A DNA stretch of 29,913 bases. Origin: CBCPMX01 sp965120355 (GTDB lineage Bacteria > Bacillota > Clostridia > Oscillospirales > Oscillospiraceae). Shown here piece by piece: positions 23,914-29,913 of the stretch. Position 1 is the stretch's first letter. Every line of letters starts with the position of its first letter. The position numbers were made by a program, and so were the translations under genes. Where the stretch lies: contig CBCPMX010000103.1 of assembly GCA_965120355.1 (NCBI GenBank), positions 1-29,913 of the forward strand. The letters are read 5' to 3'. The notes under the pieces are model-generated. The model was not told the origin of the DNA and ran no database searches. It saw only the letters and a list, made by a program, of their open reading frames with translations.

Positions 23914-24618
23914 ATGCGGATTCCCATTTCCCAGCGCCTGCGCTGCTGCGCAGAGCTGATTCCGCCCGGCGGGGCGGTGGCCGACGTGGGCTGTGACCAC
24001 GGGTATTTGGGCATTTATTTGTTGAAAAACGGGCTGGCGTCTCGTGTGCTGGCTGCGGATCTGCGGGAAAAGCCCCTGGACAGGGCGCGGCAAAACGCCG
24101 CCCGCTTTGGCGTGGCGGACCGGATGACGTTTTTGCAGACAGACGGCCTGCGCGGTGTCCGGGAGTCCTGGGAAACGGTGGTCTGTGCCGGCATGGGTGG
24201 TGACGCCATTGCCGGGATTCTGGATGCCTGCCCATGGGTGCGGGATCCGGCGGTGACTTTGGTGCTGCAGCCCCAGACCTCCGGCAATGATCTGCGGCGG
24301 TATCTGGGCGATTACGGGTATTCCATTATCCAGGAGCGGCTGGTTCGCGACGGCGGATACTTATATTTTGCCATGCAGGTGCGGTATGGCGGCGGCGTGC
24401 CGCTGTCTCCGGGAGAGCAATATGTGTCCCGTCAGCTTTTGGACTGCGGCAGCCCGCTGCTGCCCGACTATTTTACCCGGGTTCTGGGCGGCCTGGAACG
24501 GGCGGTGGAAGGGCTTTCTCATTCGGAGGACACACGCCGGTATGCCTATTATCACACTGCACTGATGCAAGTACAGGAGATGAATCGAATCTATGAGAAC
24601 AGTACGGGAGATCTTTGA
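23914..24618 (+). CDS. trmK: tRNA (adenine(22)-N1)-methyltransferase TrmK
   Basis: A 234-residue class I SAM-dependent methyltransferase of the TrmK (YqfN) family, which makes m1A22 in tRNA. The start PISQRLRCCAELIPPGG leads to the SAM-binding ADVGCDHGYLGIYLL (residues 23-37). LAADLREKPLDRARQNA is the acidic ribose-binding strand, and then come CAGMGGD and VLQPQTSGNDLRRYL. Length is normal. A strong GGAGCGGAGG precedes the ATG. It overlaps the following Nif3-like gene by 26 bases, the conserved trmK-nif3 pairing of Firmicutes. No promoter is evident in the 40 bases after the DUF1858 terminator. Confidence 0.93.
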   Translation: MRIPISQRLRCCAELIPPGGAVADVGCDHGYLGIYLLKNGLASRVLAADLREKPLDRARQNAARFGVADRMTFLQTDGLRGVRESWETVVCAGMGGDAIAGILDACPWVRDPAVTLVLQPQTSGNDLRRYLGDYGYSIIQERLVRDGGYLYFAMQVRYGGGVPLSPGEQYVSRQLLDCGSPLLPDYFTRVLGGLERAVEGLSHSEDTRRYAYYHTALMQVQEMNRIYENSTGDL

Positions 24619-25363
24619 CCATATGACGGCCTGGGCGCCCATGGAAACCATGGAGCCATGGGATAACTGCGGTTTTCAAGCCGGCAGGGGAGAAACAGAG
24701 GTGGAGAAGATTCTGGTGGCGCTGGATATCACGCCGGCGGTCATCGACGAGGCCGCTGGATGGGGCGCGCAGCTCATTGTTTCGCATCATCCTGTGATCT
24801 GGCGGAAAATGGGCGCCATCACCGGAGACAGCCTCCAGGGACAAAAAGCCATGGCGCTGATCCGCCATGGGATTGCCGCCATCTGTATGCACACGAATCT
24901 GGATATGGCGCCGGAAGGCGTGGATGACAGCCTGTGCGCTGCCCTGGGTCTGACGCCGGAGGCAGTGCTGGCCGAGGGAAAAGTGGGCCGCATCAGCACG
25001 CTTCCGGAACCCATGGCGCTGCAGGACTTCCTGCCTTTTGTGAAACAGCAGCTGGGCGCCAACGGACTGCAGTATGTGGATGGCGACCGGCCGGTGCGGA
25101 AGATCGCCACCGGCTGCGGAGCTTGCGGCGACTATGTGGCCGATGCTGCGGCGGCGGGCTGTGATACCTTTGTCACGTCGGATCTGAAATACAGCGACTT
25201 TTTGGACGGGGAAGCATTGGGGCTGAATCTCATCGATGCCGGGCATTTTCCCACGGAAAACGTCATTGTGCCGGTGATTTGCCGAAAGCTGCGCACCGCT
25301 TTCCCGGAACTGGAGATTCGTCCGTCGGCGGTCATGGCGCAGCCGGACCGGTACTTCGTATAG
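24593..25363 (+). CDS. Nif3-like dinuclear metal centre protein (YqfO type)
   Basis: A 256-residue Nif3/YqfO-family protein of the short form, without the inserted PII-like domain of YqfO. It starts with VREIFDHMTAWAPMETMEPW and then WDNCGF, the family signature. Metal ligands are in LIVSHHPVIW and CMHTNLDMA, with the later GCGACGDY and VTSDLKYSDF and the closing LIDAGHFPTEN. The family forms hexameric toroids and may be a GTP cyclohydrolase-type or other hydrolase, but its role is unsettled. The start overlaps trmK by 26 bases; AGGAG lies 13 bases upstream. Confidence 0.93.
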   Translation: MRTVREIFDHMTAWAPMETMEPWDNCGFQAGRGETEVEKILVALDITPAVIDEAAGWGAQLIVSHHPVIWRKMGAITGDSLQGQKAMALIRHGIAAICMHTNLDMAPEGVDDSLCAALGLTPEAVLAEGKVGRISTLPEPMALQDFLPFVKQQLGANGLQYVDGDRPVRKIATGCGACGDYVADAAAAGCDTFVTSDLKYSDFLDGEALGLNLIDAGHFPTENVIVPVICRKLRTAFPELEIRPSAVMAQPDRYFV

Positions 25364-25373
25364 GGGGGATTCG

Positions 25374-26036
25374 ATGGCTTCCTGGATTGTACATCTGCGG
25401 GTGGCGGACTGGCTGCTGGACAAGCTCCAGGGTCTGGACGCGAAGCAGTTTGTAGTTGGCAATATTGGTCCGGACTGCGGTGCGGTCACCGATGTGCCGG
25501 GGGAGTATGATCCGCCCAACCGGATCACCCACTATTCCCCGGGCGGGAAAAAGCGGGACTGCGAACCATGGCGCTTCCGGGATGCGTATTTGCCGGATCC
25601 GGATCCGGCACGCAACGCCTTTTATCTGGGCTACTATGTCCACCTGTGGACAGACCGGCTGTGGCACGAACGGGTTTTTCGAAAGGCCGAAGAAACCCAT
25701 GCTGCGGCTTTTGCGGCGGACCCGGCCATGAAGCTTGTGATGAAGCGGGATTGGTATGACCTGGACGCCCGGTTTCTGCGGGATCATCCGGATTTCCGGG
25801 CGTTTGGCATTTTGCAGGGCATCACGTCCTTTGACAATACCTATCTGGACTTCTATTCCCGGACGGCCATTGGCGATCAGATCCGGCATATTGTGCAGTT
25901 CTATGCTTCCAACAACAGCGATTTGGACAGGGAGTATGTGTACCTGACGCAAGGGGAAATGGACGCCTTTGTGGCGCAAGCGGCGGCAGATATCTTTGCG
26001 ATTTTGCAGCGGGATGGCCTGACGGCGGAAAAATAG
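25374..26036 (+). CDS. Zinc-dependent phospholipase C-like hydrolase
   Basis: A 220-residue all-helical protein. Candidate metal ligands are H7 in the start segment, N30 and D34 in VVGNIGPDCG, H53 in ITHYS, and H90 and D94 in YYVHLWTD. That pattern fits the zinc-dependent phospholipase C family (S1/P1-like fold), which is widespread in Clostridia as cytosolic proteins without a signal peptide. No signal peptide is seen here, so an intracellular phosphohydrolase is more likely than a secreted phospholipase. The substrate is unknown. An AGGGGGGA precedes the ATG, ten bases after the Nif3-like stop, so it is probably in the same operon. The end overlaps a hairpin (26024-26049) that runs into the yebC promoter. 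Confidence 0.75.
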   Translation: MASWIVHLRVADWLLDKLQGLDAKQFVVGNIGPDCGAVTDVPGEYDPPNRITHYSPGGKKRDCEPWRFRDAYLPDPDPARNAFYLGYYVHLWTDRLWHERVFRKAEETHAAAFAADPAMKLVMKRDWYDLDARFLRDHPDFRAFGILQGITSFDNTYLDFYSRTAIGDQIRHIVQFYASNNSDLDREYVYLTQGEMDAFVAQAAADIFAILQRDGLTAEK

Positions 26037-26065
26037 TTGTTTTTCCGCCCCGGATGTGTTATGAT
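26037..26065 (+). promoter_or_regulatory. Promoter of yebC
   Basis: TTGTTT (26037-26042), a 17-base spacer and TATGAT (26060-26065). It begins right after the stop codon of the preceding gene, and its -35 box lies inside the right half of a 10-bp hairpin. Transcription would start near 26072, a short leader for yebC. Confidence 0.68.
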
Positions 26066-26109
26066 GAATCGAGTTTGCAACAATACTAGAAAAAAGGGAT
26101 GAGAACTGA

Positions 26110-26841
26110 ATGTCTGGACATTCCAAATGGCATAATATCCAGAAGACCAAGGGTGCGCAGGATGCGAAGCGCTCCCAGGCGTTTACCAAGATTGCCCGGG
26201 AAATGATTGTGGCGGTCAAGGAGGGCGGCAGCGGCGACCCGGCCAACAATTCCCGCCTTGCAGCGGTGATCACCAAGGCAAAGGCTGCAAACATGCCCAA
26301 CGATAATATTAAGCGGACCATCGAGCGTGCTCTGGGCTCCGGCAACGCCGACAGCTATGAGTCCGTGACCTATGAAGGCTATGGTCCCTCCGGTGTGGCG
26401 GTGATTGTACAGGCCATGACCGACAATCGGAACCGGACTGCCTCCAATATGCGCCACTATTTTGACAAGTACGGCGGCAACCTGGGCGTTTCCGGCGCGG
26501 TGTCCTGGAACTTTGACGAAAAAGGCGTCCTGGTCATCGACAACGAAGAAGAGGAACTGGAAGAGGACGCCGTGATGATGGATGCGCTGGATGCCGGCGC
26601 TTCCGATTTTGAAAACGAGGGCGAGTGTTTCACCATTTATACCGACCCCAACGATTTCAACGCCGTCTCCGAGGCGCTGACCGCCAAGGGGTATGTGTTT
26701 GTCTCTGCCCAGGTGGAGATGGTGCCTCAGAGCTATATCAAGCTGGAGAACGAGGACGACATCAAAAATATGCAGAAAATGCTGGACATCATGGAAGACG
26801 ATGATGATGTGCAGAATGTATATCATAACTGGGAGGAGTAA
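26110..26841 (+). CDS. yebC: YebC/PmpR-family translation/transcription regulator (TACO1 type)
   Basis: A 243-residue YebC-family protein. The start MSGHSKWHNIQKTKGAQDAK identifies the main YebC type rather than the YeeN type. NMPNDNIKRTIERA, YEGYGPSGVAVIVQAMTDN and FDKYGGNLGVSGAVSW follow, and the C-terminus is acidic. Family members were described as DNA-binding regulators, and newer work on YebC/TACO1 proteins points to helping ribosomes through polyproline stretches. Cytosolic. An AGGGATGAG precedes the ATG. It has its own promoter and is followed by a 12-bp hairpin. Confidence 0.95.
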   Translation: MSGHSKWHNIQKTKGAQDAKRSQAFTKIAREMIVAVKEGGSGDPANNSRLAAVITKAKAANMPNDNIKRTIERALGSGNADSYESVTYEGYGPSGVAVIVQAMTDNRNRTASNMRHYFDKYGGNLGVSGAVSWNFDEKGVLVIDNEEEELEEDAVMMDALDAGASDFENEGECFTIYTDPNDFNAVSEALTAKGYVFVSAQVEMVPQSYIKLENEDDIKNMQKMLDIMEDDDDVQNVYHNWEE

Positions 26842-26867
26842 CGGCGCATAAGCCGGCACGTCCTGCG

Positions 26868-26902
26868 CAAACAGCCGCAGCACATGACGTTGCGGCTGTT
26901 TG
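26868..26902 (+). terminator. Probable weak terminator after yebC
   Basis: A 12-bp perfect stem (26868-26879 with 26891-26902, CAAACAGCCGCA/TGCGGCTGTTTG) has an 11-base loop. There is no good T run after it, so termination is uncertain. A TATAAT at 26967-26972 follows without a good -35 box and may help drive the next gene. Confidence 0.45.
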
Positions 26903-27026
26903 CTGTCTGCAAAGACTTTTGGGAACTTTACGGTTCTATGGAAGCGGTTGCCTGTGCGGTGAACGGTATAATTACGGCAGGTTCGGGCATTCTAATGCCG
27001 TACCAAATTGCAAGGAGGAAACAACA

Positions 27027-27203
27027 ATGGGCAACTGTTTTTGCAACGCCAACAAGAGTATTGAATGCACTGTGACGCAGTGCGCCAACCACTGTGATTC
27101 CGAGAACTATTGTTCTCTGGAAAAAATCCTGGTGGGCACCCATGAGATGAACCCCACCATGGATCAGTGTACCGACTGCAAGTCCTTTAAGAAGAAGAGC
27201 TGA
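27027..27203 (+). CDS. DUF1540 small cysteine-rich protein
   Basis: A 58-residue protein with eight cysteines. It matches DUF1540: a Cys-x-Val-x-x-Cys core (SIECTVTQCANHC), then NYCSLEKILVGTH and the ending TDCKSFKK. Such domains are thought to bind metal, but no function is established. They are common in Clostridia, some of which express them during sporulation; that is general knowledge, not seen here. The ATG at 27027 has AAGGAGG nine bases upstream. An in-frame upstream ATG at 26919 would add 36 unrelated residues and is rejected. Confidence 0.9.
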   Translation: MGNCFCNANKSIECTVTQCANHCDSENYCSLEKILVGTHEMNPTMDQCTDCKSFKKKS

Positions 27204-27211
27204 AAAATTTG

Positions 27212-27255
27212 AAACGCAGACTCCTCCGCCGTACCCGGCGGGGGAGTCTGCGTTT
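27212..27255. terminator. Strong hairpin between the DUF1540 and iron-alcohol dehydrogenase genes
   Basis: A 19-bp stem (27212-27230 with 27237-27255, including one G-T pair) has a six-base loop. Past the stem the minus strand has CAAATTTTT and the plus strand only TTTG, so it is more likely a terminator for the minus-strand gene, though it could serve both. Confidence 0.78.
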
Positions 27256-27265
27256 GTAAAAATAG

Positions 27266-28414
27266 TTACAGAGCTTTGCGGTACAGAGCCTCAATATCCT
27301 TCTGGGTGGTACTTCTGGGGTTGACCAGGACATTGCCGCTCTTCATGGCGTCGGCAGCCATGGCCTCGATCTTATCTTCGGTGACGCCAACGGCACGCAA
27401 TGTGGCGGGAATGCCCAGCGAGGCGTTGAGATCGGAAATTTCCCGAACCAGCATATCCGGTGTAAACTGGTCTGCCGCTGCTGGAATGCGGGAAATAAAA
27501 TTATAGATTTTTCTGTATTTCCCTTTGTCGGTCAGCGCGTTATAGGCGACTACTGTGGGCAGGAGAATGGCGTTGGCGACGCCATGGGCTACGTTAAAAT
27601 AGGCGCTGACCGGGTGACTCATGGCATGGACATTGCCCAGCCGCGCCCAGGAAAATGCAATACCGGCGAACAGAGAACCGGCCAGCATAGCTGCTGCGGC
27701 GTCTTCATTGGCCCGGTTGCCCACATAAGCGCGAAGATTTCCGCCAATGAGCTCCATCGCCTTTTCCGCCATGGCGTCGGAGAAGGGCGAAGCGGCCGTG
27801 GAAAGATATGCCTCCAAAGCATGGATCAGCGCATCAATGCCGCAGGCTGCCGCTGTGGAGGCGGGCACAGTGGTCAGCAGATCCGGATCCAGAATGGCGT
27901 AAGCGGGCAGCAGCTTGTAGCTGAACACCGTCAGTTTATAGTTCCGGCTGTGGTCAGTGATGACGGAGAAAGCCGTTACTTCAGAGCCGGTGCCGGCCGT
28001 GGTGGGAATGGCAATCAGTGGGACAATATCGCCGGGAACCTTGCCGCCGCCTTCATATTCCGTAATTTCACCGCCGTATTTTGCCAGGACGCCGACCGCT
28101 TTGGCCACGTCCATGGGCGAGCCGCCGCCCAGGGCGACGATACAGTCCGCTCCGGATTCCAGGAACCGCGCGGTTGCAGCGTTTACAGTCTCAACAGAGG
28201 GATTGGCCTCCGTCTCGGTGAATGCGTCTGAAGCGATGCCCGCTGCGGACAGCATGTCCGCACAGGTCTGGACAATGCCCATTTTATTCAAATGGGGGCC
28301 GGAGATGAAAAAAGCGTGTTTTCCGCCCAGCGCTTGAACGAATTCCGGCAGCCGGGAGAGGCTGCCTTTGCCAAATACAATGTTTTGAGGGATTGAAAAA
28401 GTAAAGTTTTCCAT
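27266..28414 (-). CDS. Iron-containing alcohol dehydrogenase
   Basis: A 382-residue group III (iron-dependent) alcohol dehydrogenase. NAD-binding GGGSPMDVAK is at residues 96-105, and IPTTAGTGSEVT is a family landmark. The metal ligands are D194, H198, H263 and H277, found in the GIDALIHALEAY, GNVHAMSH and VAHGVANA segments. Spacing matches FucO-type enzymes. It interconverts short alcohols and aldehydes with NAD(P)H; the exact substrate (butanol, lactaldehyde, 1,3-propanediol and others) cannot be told. The ATG at 28414 has AAAGGAG upstream, and the longer frame to 28597 is rejected since its extra residues cross the promoter. It has a good promoter and ends next to a strong hairpin, so it is a single-gene unit. 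Confidence 0.93.
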   Translation of the reverse strand: MENFTFSIPQNIVFGKGSLSRLPEFVQALGGKHAFFISGPHLNKMGIVQTCADMLSAAGIASDAFTETEANPSVETVNAATARFLESGADCIVALGGGSPMDVAKAVGVLAKYGGEITEYEGGGKVPGDIVPLIAIPTTAGTGSEVTAFSVITDHSRNYKLTVFSYKLLPAYAILDPDLLTTVPASTAAACGIDALIHALEAYLSTAASPFSDAMAEKAMELIGGNLRAYVGNRANEDAAAAMLAGSLFAGIAFSWARLGNVHAMSHPVSAYFNVAHGVANAILLPTVVAYNALTDKGKYRKIYNFISRIPAAADQFTPDMLVREISDLNASLGIPATLRAVGVTEDKIEAMAADAMKSGNVLVNPRSTTQKDIEALYRKAL

Positions 28415-28476
28415 ATGTGAGTAAGCTCCTTTCGCGGGCAGAAGCTGTGAGGCACTTCTGTATATGTTGTGAATAT

Positions 28477-28505
28477 AGTATAAATCGCCGGTGAGAAATT
28501 GTAAA
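28477..28505 (-). promoter_or_regulatory. Promoter of the iron-containing alcohol dehydrogenase gene
   Basis: TTTACA (28500-28505), a 17-base spacer and TATACT (28477-28482). Transcription would start near 28470, giving a leader of about 55 bases. The spacer is exactly optimal and each box has one mismatch. Confidence 0.8.
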
Positions 28506-28588
28506 GGGCAAGATGGCGCAGAAGCCGGTTTGGACAGGCTTCCGGGCGCCTGACCTGAACCGCAGCGACACGAACAGAACGCATTTTT

Positions 28589-28619
28589 TCCTACCAAAAT
28601 GGTGAAATTTGTGGTAGGA
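28589..28619 (+). promoter_or_regulatory. Inverted repeat overlapping an extended -10 of the esterase gene
   Basis: TCCTACCA (28589-28596) and TGGTAGGA (28612-28619) are perfect 8-bp arms spaced by 15 bases. The right arm overlaps TGGTAGGAT, which looks like an extended -10 (TGn then TAGGAT). A regulator bound here could block the promoter. The -35 region is weak, and no regulator gene is adjacent. Confidence 0.35.
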
Positions 28620-28664
28620 TAGAAGCATCAAACGTGCCATTGTTTTTTTGAAAGGAGTATCGTC

Positions 28665-29618
28665 ATGCCCAGCAAAGCTTTTTTGAACTACAAAGCGTAC
28701 ATCCCTACCGCACCGCCGCAGCCCGGACAGATGCCTCACGAAGAAGGGAACGCCATCCCTGTCACGCCGCTGCAGGGCGGCCCGAACGCCTATCCGGGGG
28801 CAGAGCTTGGGCTGCCCATGATGCCGCCAGACTATGTCCCCCCAGAGCCGGTGATTCCCGAAGGCTGCACCGGCGGAAAAGTCACGGTTGGCGGCGTTTT
28901 GGGCCTTCACATCACGATGCCGGGCTTGCGGGAAAAGTGTGCTCTGCTGTATCTCCATGGCGGCGGATTCACCATTGGATCTGCCATGACCGGCGGCCCG
29001 CTGCTGAAACTGTTTGCGCAGAAGGTGGGGCTGGAGGGCTATGCGGTGGAATACGGCTTGGCTCCCTACCATCCCTTCCCGGAGGCGGTGGAAGACTGTG
29101 TGGCCTTTTATCAGGGCCTGTTGGACATGGGGTATGAGAAGATCATCATGGGCGGCGAATCCGCCGGAGCGGGCCTGACGCTGTCGGTGACGCTGGCCCT
29201 GAAGGAGCGGAAACTGCCGCTTCCGGTGGCCCTTTGGTGTTCTTCGCCGGTGGAAGATTTGAGCCCTGCTGGCCAGAACACCTACATGAAGGATTTTTTG
29301 CTGGACTCCACGGAGAAGCTGCTCCAAGCCTATGCGCCAGGAGTGGACCCGAAGCACCCGCTGCTCTCCCCCATATATGGTGACTTTGCGGGTATGCCGC
29401 CCATGATTCTCCAGGCCGGCGGCGGTGAGAGTTTGGCGGCGGGTACCGTCCGCCTGGCGGAAAAGGCCGCCAGAGCCAATTGTGAGGTCGTGCTCCATGT
29501 CGGCAAGGACATGCCCCACACGTTTGCCATGGATTACGAATGTTATCCGGAAGCGGCTGACGCCATGGAGGAGATTTTGACCTTTGTGCGCAATCAACTG
29601 GCCCTGACAGAGCTGTAA
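28665..29618 (+). CDS. Alpha/beta hydrolase, HSL-type esterase
   Basis: A 317-residue alpha/beta hydrolase of the hormone-sensitive-lipase group. LYLHGGGFTIGS (residues 96-107) holds the HGGG oxyanion hole, GESAG the nucleophile S166, and DMPHTFAMD the catalytic H285. The usual Asp at LQxGSDE is missing: the sequence there is LQAGGGESL, with Gly254 and Glu255. Either Glu255 serves as the acid, or the triad is damaged. No signal peptide or membrane segment is seen, so a cytosolic esterase of small acyl esters is likely. AAAGGAG precedes the ATG. The gene is divergent from the iron-alcohol dehydrogenase, with an inverted repeat at its promoter region, and it is followed by an intrinsic terminator. 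Confidence 0.9.
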   Translation: MPSKAFLNYKAYIPTAPPQPGQMPHEEGNAIPVTPLQGGPNAYPGAELGLPMMPPDYVPPEPVIPEGCTGGKVTVGGVLGLHITMPGLREKCALLYLHGGGFTIGSAMTGGPLLKLFAQKVGLEGYAVEYGLAPYHPFPEAVEDCVAFYQGLLDMGYEKIIMGGESAGAGLTLSVTLALKERKLPLPVALWCSSPVEDLSPAGQNTYMKDFLLDSTEKLLQAYAPGVDPKHPLLSPIYGDFAGMPPMILQAGGGESLAAGTVRLAEKAARANCEVVLHVGKDMPHTFAMDYECYPEAADAMEEILTFVRNQLALTEL

Positions 29619-29645
29619 GCTGGATTTTATTGATACAGATTGATG

Positions 29646-29680
29646 TTCCGCCTCCTGTTTCCCAGGAGGCGGGATTTTTT
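29646..29680 (+). terminator. Intrinsic terminator after the esterase gene
   Basis: A 10-bp perfect GC stem (29648-29657 with 29663-29672) plus two weaker outer pairs, with a 5-base loop, followed by six T residues. Confidence 0.92.
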
Positions 29681-29913
29681 ATGGCGCGGATTGTGTTCTG
29701 CGGGATCAGGCGTCCCGGGCCGCCAAAACGGCCGGGACGCATCACGATCCGCTTCCTGCGCAGAGGAACAAAAATGGAAAATAAAAGATGGAAACTGATG
29801 TAAGAAAATTTTCATGAAAATCTAGTCGCAAATTGCAATAACAAGTTGAACACTTCCGGGTAGATGGGACGGCAGTCAAGCGGCAAAGACTGAGTCAAGG
29901 AACGCATCAAAGA
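29681..29913. other. Gene-free right edge with hairpins
   Basis: I see no gene in these 233 bases. They contain an imperfect long hairpin (about 29700-29752; core 29710-29740, 12 bp with one bulge) and a perfect 14-bp AT-rich palindrome ATTTTCATGAAAAT (29808-29821). AT-rich promoter-like sequence such as TTGCAA and TTGAAC near 29830-29855 could belong to a gene beyond the window. Confidence 0.5.

Noticed and set aside
28284..29597. 437-codon minus-strand frame opposite the esterase
   Set aside because: It overlaps the complete esterase gene and both promoters. It has a His/Arg/Gln-rich translation.
1..29913. CRISPR arrays, transposases, integrases, toxin-antitoxin pairs, tRNA genes
   Set aside because: No direct-repeat array, no recombinase motif, no small paired toxin-antitoxin frames and no T-loop GGTTCGAATCC-like sequence was seen.

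Overview
The window looks like a chromosomal segment of a moderately GC-rich, spore-forming-type Firmicute. The best guess is a gut Clostridia/Oscillospiraceae relative. This is an inference from HemZ, a SpoVB-like flippase, RqcP next to HU, the recJ-relA-dtd-MBL-hemZ order, DUF1848, DUF1858 and DUF1540 proteins, strong AGGAGG ribosome binding sites and sigma-A type promoters. No rRNA, tRNA, CRISPR array, insertion sequence or phage gene was seen.

Left part (1-13757), all on the minus strand. At the edge are an unidentified partial frame, rqcP (ribosome quality control) and hup (HU), with a terminator after hup. A long co-directional series then starts at a strong promoter (13729-13757). In transcription order it is recJ, relA/spoT, dtd, a GNAT, an MBL-fold hydrolase, hemZ, a uridine-kinase-like P-loop kinase, a trimeric purine nucleoside phosphorylase, an MtaD-like MTA/SAH deaminase and a SpoVB-like flippase, closed by a terminator at 1084-1128. 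Most junctions are short gaps or ATGA/TGATG overlaps. The 220-base gap between dtd and the GNAT is the main break. The kinase, phosphorylase and deaminase form a plausible nucleoside/methylthioadenosine salvage module.

Middle part (13758-21921), plus strand. A MacB/FtsX-type ABC pair comes first; its permease carries a very long Gln/Glu/Ala coiled coil. After a strong terminator there is a perfect consensus promoter (TTGACA-17-TATAAT) with an unusually long structured leader, feeding a zinc alcohol dehydrogenase and a Cof-type HAD phosphatase. A GNAT and a PPP-type metallophosphoesterase follow, and the block ends at a bidirectional terminator.

Right part (21947-29913). A minus-strand DUF1848 gene is followed by about 800 bases without a convincing gene. 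That stretch holds a hydrophobic orphan frame and a minus-strand promoter/terminator pair that could bound a small RNA of about 235 nt. A divergent promoter drives a DUF1858 redox-disulfide protein. Then come trmK, a Nif3-like protein and a zinc-phospholipase-C-like protein, followed by yebC from its own promoter and a DUF1540 protein. A convergent iron-dependent alcohol dehydrogenase and a divergent HSL-type alpha/beta hydrolase complete the window. The last 230 bases hold hairpins but no gene.

Most of the window is ordinary housekeeping and accessory metabolism. The best candidates for something undescribed are the possible small RNA at 23264-23500, the long leader at 18177-18416 and the coiled-coil permease.
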